A program made the translations under genes and the position numbers. From Liolophura sinensis (taxonomy: Eukaryota; Mollusca; Polyplacophora; Chitonida; Chitonidae), in NCBI RefSeq assembly GCF_032854445.1, contig NW_027018452.1, positions 1 to 25,034 on the forward strand: a stretch of 25,034 nt of DNA, read 5' to 3'. Positions 1-11,379 of the stretch are shown one piece after another. Within the stretch, counting starts at the first letter, position 1, and every line of letters starts with the position of its first letter. The notes beneath the pieces were generated by a model. That model was not told the DNA's origin, did no database searches, and saw nothing but the letters and a program-made list of their open reading frames with translations.

Positions 1-507
1 TCTTACTCCATGGAAACCAGGGAAATTTGCAATTTTTCAACAGCTGCCGATGCCTGGCTCAATTCCGCATCTTTTGGCACCTTATTCATGTGGGTCTGTG
101 GTCAGTTGTACTTTTTACAGCAGACTGTATCAAGTACCTTGTGTTTGTCACGTACAAATGGTGTTGTTTTTCTACACGTAGATAAAGACATTGAGATTGT
201 CTTGGACTTAGAAGTAAGGACAATTGCTGGGTGAGTTAAATGGGCTTGGCCCAAAGATTTCAGGTCTTCTGGGCTACCGAAGGGCACATAACTTATAGTC
301 AAAAGTTGAATATAGTAATGACCAGTCGCGATTGTACAGAGTACAGTGTAGCCGATTTCAATTAACAAAAAGACCAGGTAAAAATGCAAAGTGGGAAAAC
401 TGTTCCAGTGCTGCTGGTAAGAGGCTAATCCGACGTATTTTGTGACGAGAAATCGAATGGTGCAAACCGCGTTGCCCTCCGACCAATACTTTTGCCTGTA
501 GCGACAA
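1..507 (+). repeat. Partial satellite unit 0 at the left edge
   Basis: The window begins inside a unit, at about unit base 43 (TCTTACTCCATGG). It is a V-type unit and is nearly identical to the corresponding part of unit 20 (10981-11487), sharing the rare variants TGTTTGTCACG, GTGGGAAAACTG and GTTGCCCTCC. It differs by one inserted G near 223 and one missing A near 388, with no substitution seen. Confidence 0.95.
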
Positions 508-574
508 TTGAATGATCATTTATGTCATAATCACGTGCCCAGCAACGGCTCTTACTCCATGGAAACCAGGGAAA
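1..574 (+). repeat. Duplicated block G (copy of 10981-11554)
   Basis: The left edge of the window matches units 20 and 21 (start) without substitutions, with one inserted G near 223 and one missing A near 388. The match ends in unit 1, which has GAAATTGGC where unit 21 has GAAATTTGC. Confidence 0.75.
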
Positions 575-3500
575 TTGGCAATTTTTCAACAGCTGCCGAT
601 GCCTGTCTCAATTCCGCATCTTTTGTCACCTTATTCATGTGGGTCTGTGGTCAGTTGTACTTTTTACAGCAGACTGTATCAAGTACCTTGTGTTTTTCAC
701 GTACAAATGGTGTGGTTTTTCTACACGTAGATAAAGACATTGAGATTGTCTGGACTTAGAAGTAAGACAATTGCTGGGTGAGTTAAATGGGCTTGGCCCA
801 AAGATTTCAGGTCTTCTGGGCTACCGAAGGGCACATAACTTATAGTCAAAAGTAGAATATAGTAATGACCAGTCGCGATTGTACAGAGTACAGTGTAGCC
901 AATTTCAATTAACAAAAAGACCAGGTAAAAATGCAAAAGTGGAAAAACCAGTCCAGTGCTGCTGGTAAGAGGCTAATCCGACGTATTTTGTGACGAGAAA
1001 TCGAATGGTGCAAACCGCGTTGCTCTCCGACCAATACTTTTGGCTGTAGCGACAATTGCATGATTATTTATGTCATAATCACGTGCCCAGCAACGGCTCT
1101 TACTCCATGGAAACCAGGGAAATTTGAAATTTTTCAACAGCTGCCGATGCCTGGCTCAATTCCGCATCTTTTGGCACCTTACTGAAGTGGGTCAGTGTTC
1201 AGTTTTACTTTTTACAGCAGACTGTATCAAGTACCTTGTGTTTATCACGTACAAATGGTGTGGTTTTTCTACACGTAGATAAAGACATTGAGATTGTCTT
1301 TGCACTTAGAAGTAAGGCAATTGCTGGGTGAGTTAAATGGGCTTAGCCCAAAGATTTGACGTCTTCTGGGGCTACCGAAGGGCACATAACTTATAGTTAA
1401 AAGTTGAATATAGTAATGACCAGTCGCGATTGTACAGAGTACAGTGTAGCCGATTTCAATTAACAAAAAGACCAGGCAAAAATGCAAAAGTGGAAAAACT
1501 GCTCCAGTGCTGCTGGTAAGAGGCTAATCCGACGTATTTTGTGACGAGAAATCGAATGGTGCAAACCCGCGTTGCTCTCCGACCAATACGTTTGGCTGTA
1601 TTGAACAATTGAATGATCATTTATGTCATAATCACGTGCCCAGCAACGGCTCTTACTCCATGGAAACCAGGGAAATTGGCAATTTATCTACAGCTGCCGA
1701 TGCCTGGCTCAATTCCGCATCTTTTGGCACCTTATTCATGTGGGTCAGTGTTCAGTTGTACTTTTTACAGCAGACTGTATCAAGTACCTTGTGTTTCTCA
1801 CGTACAAATGGTGTGGTTTTTCTACACGTAGATAAAGACATTGAGATTGTCTTGCATTTAGATGTAAGGCAATTGCTGGGTGAGTTAAATGGGCTTAGCC
1901 CAAAGATTTGACGTCTTCTGGGCTACCGAAGGGCACATAACTTATAGTCAAAAGTTGAATATAGTAATGACCAGTCGCGATTGTACAGAGTACAGTGTAG
2001 CCGATTTCAATTAACAAAAAGACCAGGTAAAAATGCAAAAGTGGAAAAACTGGTCCAGTGCTGCTGGTAAGAGGCTAATCCGACGTATTTTGTGACGACA
2101 AATCGAATGGTGCAAACCGCGTTGCTCTCCGACCAATACTTTTGCCTGTAGCGACAATTGAATGATCATTTATGTCATAATCACGTGCCCAGCAACGGCT
2201 CTTACTCCATGGAAACCAGGGAAATTTGCAATTTTTCAACAGCTGCCGATGCCTGGCCCAATTCCTCATCTTTTGGCACCTTATAATTGTGGGTCAGTGT
2301 TTAGTTGTACTTTTTACAGCAGACTGTTTCAAGTACCTTGTGTTTTTCACGTACAAATGGTGTGGTTTTTCTACACGTAGATAAAGACATTGAGATTGTC
2401 TTGGACTTAGAAGTAAGACAATTGCTGGGTGAGTTAAATGGGCTTGGCCCAAAGATTTCAGGTCTTCTGGGCTACCGAAGGGCACATAACTTATAGTCAA
2501 AAGTTGAATATAGTAATGACCAGTCGCGATTGTACAGAGTACAGTGTAGCCGATTTCAATTAACAAAAAGACCAGGTAAAAATGCAAAAGTGGAAAAATT
2601 GTTCCAGTGCTGCTGGTAAGAGGCTAATCCGACGTATTTTGTGACGAGAAATCGAATGGTGCAAACTGGGTTGCTCCCTGACCAATACTTTTGGCTGTAG
2701 CGACAATTGAATGATCATTTATGTCATAATCACGTGCCCAGCAACGGCTCTTACTCCATGGAAACCAGGGAAATTTGCAATTTTTCAACAGCTGCCGATG
2801 CCTGGCTCAATTCCGCATCTTTTGGCACCTTACTGAAGTGGGTCAGTGTTCAGTTGTACTTTTTACAGCAGACTGTATCAAGTACCTTGTGTTTTTCACG
2901 TACAAATGGTGTTGTTTTTCTACACGTAGATAAAGACATTGAGATTGTCTTGCACTTAGAAGTAAGACAATTGCTGGGTGAGTTAAATGGGCTTGGCCCA
3001 AAGATTTCAGGTCTTCTGGGCTACCGAAGGGCACATAACTTATAGTCAAAAGTTGAATATAGTAATGACCAGTCGCGATTGTACAGAGTACAGTGTAGCC
3101 GATTTCAATTAACAAAAAGACCAGGCAAAAATGCAAAAGTAGAAAAACTGTTCCAGTGCTGCTGGTAAGAGGCTAATCCGACGTATTTTGTGACGAGAAA
3201 TCGAATGGTGCAAACCGCGTTGCTCTCCGACCAATACTTTTGGCTGTTGTGACAATTGAATGATCATTTATGTCATAATCACGTGCCCAGCAACGGCTCT
3301 TACTCCATGGAAACCAGGGAAATTTGCAATTTTTCAACAGGTGCCGATGCCTGGCTCAATTCCGCATCTTTTGGCACCTTATTCATGTGGGTCTGTGGTC
3401 AGTTGTACTTTTTACAGCAGACTGTATCAAGTACCTTGTGTTTTGCACGTACAAATGGTGTTGTTTTTCTACACGTAGATAAAGACATTGAGATTGTCTT

Positions 3501-3804
3501 GGACTTAGAAGTAAGACAATTGCTGGGTGAGTTAAATGGGCTTAGCCCAAAGATTTGACGTCTTCTGGGCTACCGAAGGGCACATAACTTATAGTCAAAA
3601 GTTGAATATAGTAATGACCAGTCGCGATTGTACAGAGTACAGTGTAGCCGATTTCAATTAACAAAAAGACCAGGCAAAAATGCAAAATTGGAAAAACTGT
3701 TCCAGTGCTGCTGGTAAGAGGCTAATCCGACGTATTTTGTGACGAGAAATCGAATGGTGCAAACCGCGTTGCTCTCCGACCAATACTTTTTGCTGTAGTG
3801 ACAA

Positions 3805-4353
3805 TTGAATGATCATTTATGTCATAATCACGTGCCCAGCAACGGCTCTTACTCCATGGAAACCAGGGAAATTGGCAATTTTTCAACAGCTGCCGATGCC
3901 TGTCTCAATTCCGCATCTTTTGTCACCTTATTCATGTGGGTCAGTGTTCAGTTGTACTTTTTACAGCAGACTGTATCAAGTACCTTTTGTTTTTCATGTA
4001 CAAATGGTGTTGTTTTTCTACACGTAGATAAAGACATTGAGATTGTCTTGGACTTAGAAGTAAGACAATTGCTGGGTGAGTTAAATGGGCTTAGCCCAAA
4101 GATTTCAGGTCTTCTGGGCTACCGAAGGGCACATAACTTATAGTCAAAAGTTGAATATAGTAATGACCAGTGGCGATTGTACAGAGTACAGTGTAGCCGA
4201 TTTCAATTAACAAAAAGACCAGGCAAAAATGCAAAAGTGGAAAAACTGTTCCAGTGCTGCTGGTAAGAGGCTAATCCGACGTATTTTGTGACGAGAAATC
4301 GAATGGTGCAAACCGCGTTGCTCTCCGACCAATACTTTTGGCTGTAGTGACAA
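3805..4353 (+). repeat. Hybrid V/S monomer (unit 7)
   Basis: The block about 200 bases into the unit reads TTCATGTGGGTCAGTGTTCA: its left part is V type and its right part S type. Units 3 and 32 share this junction. It also carries the rare variants CCTTTTGTTTTTCATG and CCAGTGGCGATTG, both found again in unit 32. The simplest reading is unequal crossing over or gene conversion within the haplotype block. Confidence 0.8.
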
Positions 4354-4902
4354 TTGAATGATCATTTATGTCATAATCACGTGCCCAGCAACGGCTCTTA
4401 CTCCATGGAAACCAGGGAAATTGGCAATTTTTCAACAGCTGCCGATGCCTGTCTCAATTTTCCATCTTTTGGCACCTTACTGAAGTGAGTCAGTGTTCAG
4501 TTGTACTTTTTACAGCAGACTGTATCAAGTACCTTGTGTTTCTCACGTACAAATGGTGTGGTTTTTCTACACGTAGATAAAGACATTGAGATTGTCTTGC
4601 ATTTAGATGTAAGGCAATTGCTGGGTGAGTTAAATGGGCTTAGCCCAAAGATTTGACGTCTTCTGGGCTACCGAAGGGCACATAACTTATAGTCAAAAGT
4701 TGAATATAGTAATGACCAGTCGCGATTGTACAGAGTACAGTGTAGCCGATTTCAATTAACAAAAAGACCAGGTAAAAATGCAAAAGTGGAAAAACTGGTC
4801 CAGTGCTGCTGGTAAGAGGCTAATCCGACGTATTTTGTGACGACAAATCGAATGGTGCAAACCGCGTTGCTCTCCGACCAATACTTTTGGCTGTAGCGAC
4901 AA

Positions 4903-5451
4903 TTGCATGATTATTTATGTCATAATCACGTGCCCAGCAACGGCTCTTACTCCATGGAAACCAGGAAAATTTGCAATTTTTCAACAGGTGCCAATGCCTG
5001 GCTCAATTCCGCAACTTTTGGCACCTTACTGAAGTGGGTCAGTGTTCAGTTTTACTTTTTACAGCAGACTGTATCAAGTACCTTGTGTTTTTCACGTACA
5101 AATGGTGTGGTTTTTCTACACGTAGATAAAGACATTGAGATTGTCTTGGACTTAGAAGTAAGACAATTGCTGGGTGAGTTAAATGGGCTTAGCCCAAAGA
5201 TTTCAGGTCTTCTGGGCTACCGAAGGGCACATAACTTATAGTCAAAAGTTGAATATAGTAATGACCAGTCGCGATTGTACAGAGTACAGTGTAGCCGATT
5301 TCAATTAACAAAAAGACCAGGTAAAAATGCAAAAGTGGAAAAACTGGTCCAGTGCTGCTGGTAAGAGGCTAATCCGACGTATTTTGTGACGTCAAATCGA
5401 ATGGTGCAAACCGCGTTGCTCTCCGACCAATACTTTTGGCTGTTGTGACAA
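4903..5451 (+). repeat. Monomer of S type (unit 9)
   Basis: This is a representative of the commonest haplotype, with CTGAAGTGGGTCAGTGTTCA about 200 bases into the unit instead of the V block. S-type units are 2, 5, 8-11, 14, 16, 17, 22, 24, 26, 28, 31, 33, 34, 37, 38, 41, 43 and 44. A subset (units 8, 17, 26, 33, 37, 44) carries GAAGTGAGT in place of GAAGTGGGT. Unit 9 also has the variant start TTGCATGATTATT and the rare GACGTCAAATCG near its end. Confidence 0.9.
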
Positions 5452-6548
5452 TTGCATGATTATTTATGTCATAATCACGTGCCCAGCAACGGCTCTTACT
5501 CCATGGAAACCAGGAAAATTTGCAATTTTTCAACAACTGCCGATGCCTGGCTCAATTCCGCAACTTTTGGCACCTTACTGAAGTGGGTCAGTGTTCAGTT
5601 GTACTTTTTACAGCAGACTGTATCAAGTACCTTGTGTTTATCACGTACAAATGGTGTGGTTTTTCTACACGTAGATAAAGACATTGAGATTGTCTTGGAC
5701 TTAGAATTAAGGCAATTGCTGGGTGAGTTAAATGGGCTTAGCCCAAAGATTTCAGGTCTTCTGGGCTACCGAAGGGCACATAACTTATAGTCAAAAGTTG
5801 AATATAGTAATGACCAGTCGCGATTGTACAGAGTACAGTGTAGCCGATTTCAATTAAAAAAAGACCAGGTAAAAATGCAAAAGTGGAAAAACTGGTCCAG
5901 TGCTGCTGGTAAGAGGCTAATCCGACGTATTTTGTGACGACAAATCGAATGGTGCAAACCGCGTTGCTCTCCGACCAATACTTTTGGCTGTAGCGACAAT
6001 TGCATGATTATTTATGTCATAATCACGTGCCCAGCAACGGCTCTTACTCCATGGAAACCAGGAAAATTTGCAATTTTTCAACAACTGCCGATGCCTGGCT
6101 CAATTCCGCAACTTTTGGCACCTTACTGAAGTGGGTCAGTGTTCAGTTTTACTTTTTACAGCAGACTGTATCAAGTACCTTGTGTTTATCACGTACAAAT
6201 GGTGTGGTTTTTCTACACGTAGATAAAGACATTGAGATTGTCTTGGACTTAGAAGTAAGGCAATTGCTGGGTGAGTTAAATGGGCTTAGCCCAAAGATTT
6301 CAGGTCTTCTGGGCTACCGAAGGGCACATAACTTATAGTCAAAAGTTGAATATAGTAATGACCAGTCGCGATTGTACAGAGTACAGTGTAGCCGATTTCA
6401 ATTAACAAAAAGACCAGGCAAAAATGCAAAAGTAGAAAAACTGTTCCAGTGCTGCTGGTAAGAGGCTAATCCGACTTATTTTGTGACGAGAAATCGAATG
6501 GTGCAAACCGCGTTGCTCTCCGACCAATACTTTTGGCTGTAGTGACAA
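4903..6548 (+). repeat. Local cluster of three closely similar units (9-11)
   Basis: Three consecutive units share TTGCATGATTATT, CCAGGAAAATTTG, CCGCAACTTTTGG and the S block, a combination rare elsewhere (units 16, 34, 38 and 43 also carry it). Units 10 and 11 also share CAACAACTGCC and GTTTATCACG. This looks like local amplification of a single parent unit. Unit 10 is 548 bases because CAATTAAAAAAAGACC replaces CAATTAACAAAAAGACC. Confidence 0.7.
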
Positions 6549-9500
6549 TTGAATGATCATTTATGTCATAATCACGTGCCCAGCAACGGCTCTTACTCCA
6601 TGGAAACCAGGGAAATTTGCAATTTTTCAACAGGTGCCGATGCCTGGCTCAATTCCGCATCTTTTGGCACCTTATTCATGTGGGTCTGTGGTCAGTTGTA
6701 CTTTTTAAAGCAGACTGTATCAAGTACCTTGTGTTTTTCACGTACAAATGGTGTGGTTTTTCTACACGTAGATAAAGACATTGAGATTGTCTTGGACTTA
6801 GAAGTAAGACAATTGCTGGGTGAGTTAAATGGGCTTGGCCCAAAGATTTCAGGTCTTTTGGGCTACCGAAGGGCACATAACTTATAGTCAAAAGTTGAAT
6901 ATAGTAATGACCAGTCGCGATTGTACAGAGTACAGTGTAGCCGATTTCAATTAACAAAAAGACCAGGTAAAAATGCAAAAGTGGAAAAATTGTTCCAGTG
7001 CTGCTGGTAAGAGGCTAATCCGACGTATTTTGTGACGAGAAATCGAATGGTGCAAACCGCGTTGCTCTCCGACCAATACTTTTGGCTGTAGTGACAATTG
7101 AATGATCATTTATGTCATAATCACGTGCCCAGCAACGGCTCTTACTCCATGGAAACCAGGGAAATTTGCAATTTTTCAACAGCTGCCGATGCCTGGCTCA
7201 ATTCCGCATCTTTTGGCACCTTATTCATGTGGGTCTGTGGTCAGTTGTACTTTTTACAGCAGACTGTATCAAGAACCTTGTGTTTTTCACGTACAAATGG
7301 TGTTGTTTTTCTACACGTAGATATAGACATTGAGATTGTCTTGGACTTAGAAGTAAGACAATTGCTGGGTGAGTTAAATGGGCTTGGCCCAAAGATTTCA
7401 GGTCTTCTGGGCTACCGAAGGGCACATAACTTATAGTCAAAAGTTGAATATAGTAATCACCAGTCGCGATTGTACAGAGTACAGTGTAGCCGATTTCAAT
7501 TAAAAAGACCAGGCAAAAATGCAAAAGTGGAAAAACTGTTCCAGTGCTGCTGGTAAGAGGCTAATTTGACGTATTTTGTGACGAGAAATCGAATGGTGCA
7601 AACCGCGTTGCTCTCCGACCAATACTTTTGGCTGTAGTGACAATTCAATGATCATTTATGTCATAATCACGTGCCCAGCAACGGCTCTTACTCCATGGAA
7701 ACCAGGGAAATTTGCAATTTTTCAACAGCTGCCGATGCCTGTCTCAATTCCGCATCTTTTGGCACCTTACTGAAGTGGGTCAGTGTTCAGTTGTACTTTT
7801 TACAGCAGACTGTATCAAGTACCTTGTGTTTTTCACGTACAAATGGTGTGGTTTTTCTACACGTAGATAAAGACATTGAGATTGTCTTGGACTTATAAGT
7901 AAGACAATTGCTGGGTGAGTTAAATGGGCTTAGCCCAAAGATTTGACGTCTTCTGGGCTACCGAAGGGCACATAACTTATAGTCAAAAGTAGAATATAGT
8001 AATGACCAGTCGCGATTGTACAGAGTACAGTGTAGCCGATTTCAATTAACAAAAAGACCAGGTAAAAATGCAAAAGTGGAAAAACTGTTCCAGTGCTGCT
8101 GGTAAGAGGCTAATCCGACGTATTTTGTGACGAGAAATCGAATGGTGCAAACCGCGTTGCTCTCCGACCAATACTTTTGCCTGTAGCGACAATTGAATGA
8201 TCATTTATGTCATAATCACGTGCCCAGCAACGGCTCTTACTCCATGGAAACCAGGGAAATTTGCAATTTTTCAACAGCTGCCGATGCCTGGCCCAATTCC
8301 TCATCTTTTGGCACCTTATAATTGTGGGTCAGTGTTTAGTTGTACTTTCTACAGCAGACTGTATCAAGTACCTTGTGTTTTTCATGTACAAATGGTGTGG
8401 TTTTTCTACACGTAGATAAAGACATTGAGATTGTCTTGGACTTAGAAGTAAGGCAATTGCTGGGTGAGTTAAATGGGCTTAGCCCAAAGATTTCAGGTCT
8501 TCTGGGCTACCGAAGGGCACATAACTTATAGTCAAAAGTTGAATATAGTAATGACCAGTCGCGATTGTACAGAGTACAGTGTAGCCGATTTCAATTAACA
8601 AAAAGACAAGGTAAAAATGCAAAAGTGGAAAAACTGGTCCAGTGCTGCTGGTAAGAGGCTAATCCGACGTATTTTGTGACGACAAATCGAATGGTGCAAA
8701 CCGCGTTGCTCTCCGACCAATACTTTTGGCTGTAGCGACAATTGCATGATTATTTATGTCATAATCACGTGCCCAGCAACGGCTCTTACTCCATGGAAAC
8801 CAGGAAAATTTGCAATTTTTCAACAGGTGCCAATGCCTGGCTCAATTCCGCAACTTTTGGCACCTTACTGAAGTGGGTCAGTGTTCAGTTTTACTTTTTA
8901 CAGCAGACTGTATCAAGTACCTTGTGTTTTTCACGTACAAATGGTGTGGTTTTTCTACACGTAGATAAAGACATTGAGATTGTCTTGGACTTAGAAGTAA
9001 GACAATTGCTGGGTGAGTTAAATGGGCTTAGCCCAAAGATTTGACGTCTTCTGGGCTACCGAAGGGCACATAACTTATAGTCAAAAGTTGAATATAGTAA
9101 TGACCAGTCGCGATTGTACAGAGTACAGTGTAGCCGATTTCAATTAACAAAAAGACCAGGTAAAAATGCAAAAGTGCGAAAACTGTTCCAGTGCTGCTGG
9201 TAAGAGGCTAATCCGACGTATTTTGTGACGAGAAATCGAATGGTGCAAACCGCGTTGCTCTCCGACCAATACTTTTGGCTGTAGTGACAATTGAATGATC
9301 ATTTATGTCATAATCACGTGCCCAGCAACGGCTCTTACTCCATGGAAACCAGGGAAATTTGCAATTTTTCAACAGCTGCCGATGCCTGGCTCAATTCCGC
9401 ATCTTTTGGCACCTTACTGAAGTGAGTTAGTGTTCAGTTTTACTTTTTACAGCAGACTGTATCAAGTACCTTGTGTTTATCACGTACAAATGGTGTGGTT

Positions 9501-11095
9501 TTTCTACACGTAGATAAAGACATTGAGATTGTCTTGCACTTAGAAGTAAGACAATTGCTGGGTGAGTTAAATGGGCTTGGCCCAAAGATTTCAGGTCTTC
9601 TGGGCTACCGAAGGGCACATAACTTATAGTCAAAAGTTGAATATAGTAATGACCAGTCGCGATTGTACAGAGTACAGTGTAGCCGATTTCAATTAACAAA
9701 AAGACCAGGCAAAAATGCAAAAGTAGAAAAACTGTTCCAGTGCTGCTGGTAAGAGGCTAATCCGACGTATTTTGTGACGAGAAATCGAATGGTGCAAACC
9801 GCGTTGCTCTCCGACCAATACTTTTGGCTGTAGTGACAATTGAATGATCATTTATGTCATAATCACGTGCCCAGCAACGGCTCTTACTCCATGGAAACCA
9901 GGGAAATTTGCAATTCTTCAACAGCTGCCGATGCCTGGCTCAATTCCGCATCTTTTGGCACCTTATTCATGTGGGTCTGTGGTCAGTTGTACTTTTTACA
10001 GCAGACTGTATCAAGTACCTTGTGTTTTTCACGTACAAATGGTGTTGTTTTTCTACACGTAGATAAAGACATTGAGATTGTCTTGGACTTAGAAGTAAGA
10101 CAATTGCTGGGTGAGTTAAATGGGCTTAGCCCAAAGATTTGACGTCTTCTGGGCTACCGAAGGGCACATAACTTATAGTCAAAAGTTGAATATAGTAATG
10201 ACCAGTCGCGATTGTACAGAGTACAGTGTAGCCGATTTCAATTAACAAAAAGACCGGGTAAAAATGCAAAAGTGGAAAAACTGTTCCAGTGCTGCTGGTA
10301 AGAGGCTAATCCGACGTATTTTGTGACGAGAAATTGAATGGTGCAAACCGCGTTGCTCTCCGACCAATACTTTTGCCTGTAGCGACAATTGAATGATCAT
10401 TTATGTCATAATCACGTGCCCAGCAACGGCTCTTACTCCATGGAAACCAGGGAAATTTGCAATTTTTCAACAGCTGCCGATGCCTGGCCCAATTCCTCAT
10501 CTTTTGGCACCTTAAAATTGTGGGTCAGTGTTTAGTTGTACTTTTTACAGCAGACTGTATCAAGTACCTTGTGTTTTTTCACGTACAAATGGTGTGGTTT
10601 TTCTACACGTAGATAAAGACATTGAGATTGTCTTGGACTTAGAAGTAAGACAATTGCTGGGTGAGTTAAATGGGCTTGGCCCAAAGATTTCAGGTCTTCT
10701 GGGCTACCGAAGGGCAAATAACTTATAGTCAAAAGTTGAATATAGTAATGACCAGTCGCGATTGTACAGAGTACAGTGTAGCCGATTTCAATTAACAAAA
10801 AGACCAGGTAAAAATGCAAAAGTGGAAAAATTGTTCCAGTGCTGCTGGTAAGAGGCTAATCCGACGTATTTTGTGACGAGAAATCGAATGGTGCAAACCG
10901 CGTTGCTCTCCGACCAATACTTTTGGCTGTAGTGACAATTGAATGATCATTTATGTCATAATCACGTGCCCAGCAACGGCTCTTACTCCATGGAAACCAG
11001 GGAAATTTGCAATTTTTCAACAGCTGCCGATGCCTGGCTCAATTCCGCATCTTTTGGCACCTTATTCATGTGGGTCTGTGGTCAGTTGTACTTTT

Positions 11096-11109
11096 TACAG
11101 CAGACTGTA
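11096..11109. other. Inverted repeat TACAG-CAGA-CTGTA
   Basis: This is a perfect inverted repeat with 5-base arms and a 4-base spacer, just after a T run. It is kept in most units but not all: units 12, 35 and 39 read AAAGCAG, unit 21 reads AGAGCAG, and units 4 and 27 have CTGTT in the right arm. Its preceding T run also makes it resemble a splice acceptor (CTTTTTACAG). Confidence 0.4.
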
Positions 11110-11219
11110 TCAAGTACCTTGTGTTTGTCACGTACAAATGGTGTTGTTTTTCTACACGTAGATAAAGACATTGAGATTGTCTTGGACTTAGAAGTAAGAC
11201 AATTGCTGGGTGAGTTAAA

Positions 11220-11232
11220 TGGGCTTGGCCCA
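11220..11232 (+). other. Short hairpin TGGGC-TTG-GCCCA
   Basis: This is a perfect inverted repeat with 5-base arms. The other allele, TGGGCT-T-AGCCCA, extends the arms to 6 bases, and in RNA the G form keeps that extra pair as a U-G wobble. Nineteen units have the G form and 27 the A form. Only unit 38 breaks it, by losing one C (near 21118), in the indel-rich segment. Confidence 0.5.
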
Positions 11233-11308
11233 AAGATTTCAGGTCTTCTGGGCTACCGAAGGGCACATAACTTATAGTCAAAAGTTGAATATAGTAATGA
11301 CCAGTCGC

Positions 11309-11332
11309 GATTGTACAGAGTACAGTGTAGCC
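11309..11332. other. Invariant segment with inverted repeat TGTAC-AGA-GTACA
   Basis: The 13 bases at 11312-11324 form a perfect inverted repeat with 5-base arms and a 3-base spacer. The surrounding 24 bases appear unchanged in all 45 units that reach this position (for example near 326, 4174, 17903 and 24508), while flanking sites vary (CCAGTCGCGA or CCAGTGGCGA to the left, AGCCGATT or AGCCAATT to the right). Such a site could bind a dimeric DNA-binding protein. It does not fit the CENP-B box consensus. Function is unproven. Confidence 0.5.
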
Positions 11333-11345
11333 GATTTCAATTAAC

Positions 11346-11379
11346 AAAAAGACCAGGTAAAAATGCAAAAGTGGGAAAA
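11346..11379. other. Cluster of short A-tracts
   Basis: Three or four runs of four or five A lie close together (CAAAAAGACC, GTAAAAATGC, CAAAAGTGG, GGAAAAAC in most units) with an average centre spacing near 10 bases, roughly one helical turn. A-tracts spaced this way bend DNA, a property often reported for satellites. Unit 20 has GGGAAAAC in the last run. Confidence 0.35.

Larger units (their letters stand above)
10990..11277 (+). other. Short open frame, probably not a gene
   Basis: The frame starts at the ATG inside CCATGG and runs 95 codons (METREICNFST to GYRRAHNL) to a TAG. It can be extended upstream to 112 codons only from a TTG. The same frame recurs in many units but is broken by common polymorphisms: the TGAC allele turns a TCA codon into TGA in 16 units, the N block has in-frame stops in 7, and the GAAGTGAGT form puts a TGA in others. 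No domain, signal peptide or family is recognisable, and no start-site context or codon signature supports expression. Confidence 0.3.

Noticed and set aside
2294-2587. Minus-strand frame of about 97 codons seen in most units (MHFYLV to the STTKH/STTEH end)
   Set aside because: It is interrupted by the A form of the hairpin in 27 of 46 units, has no recognisable domain, and its hydrophobic part is explained by base composition.
2707-3045. 112-codon plus-strand frame repeated in many units (also near 4903, 6549, 10939, 15333)
   Set aside because: It needs a TTG start, is interrupted by common stop variants in a large share of units, and shows no recognisable domain. It repeats because the satellite repeats.
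10963-10968. CACGTG as a functional E-box promoter element
   Set aside because: A six-base palindrome in a repeat is expected by chance at some rate, and there is no gene for it to control.
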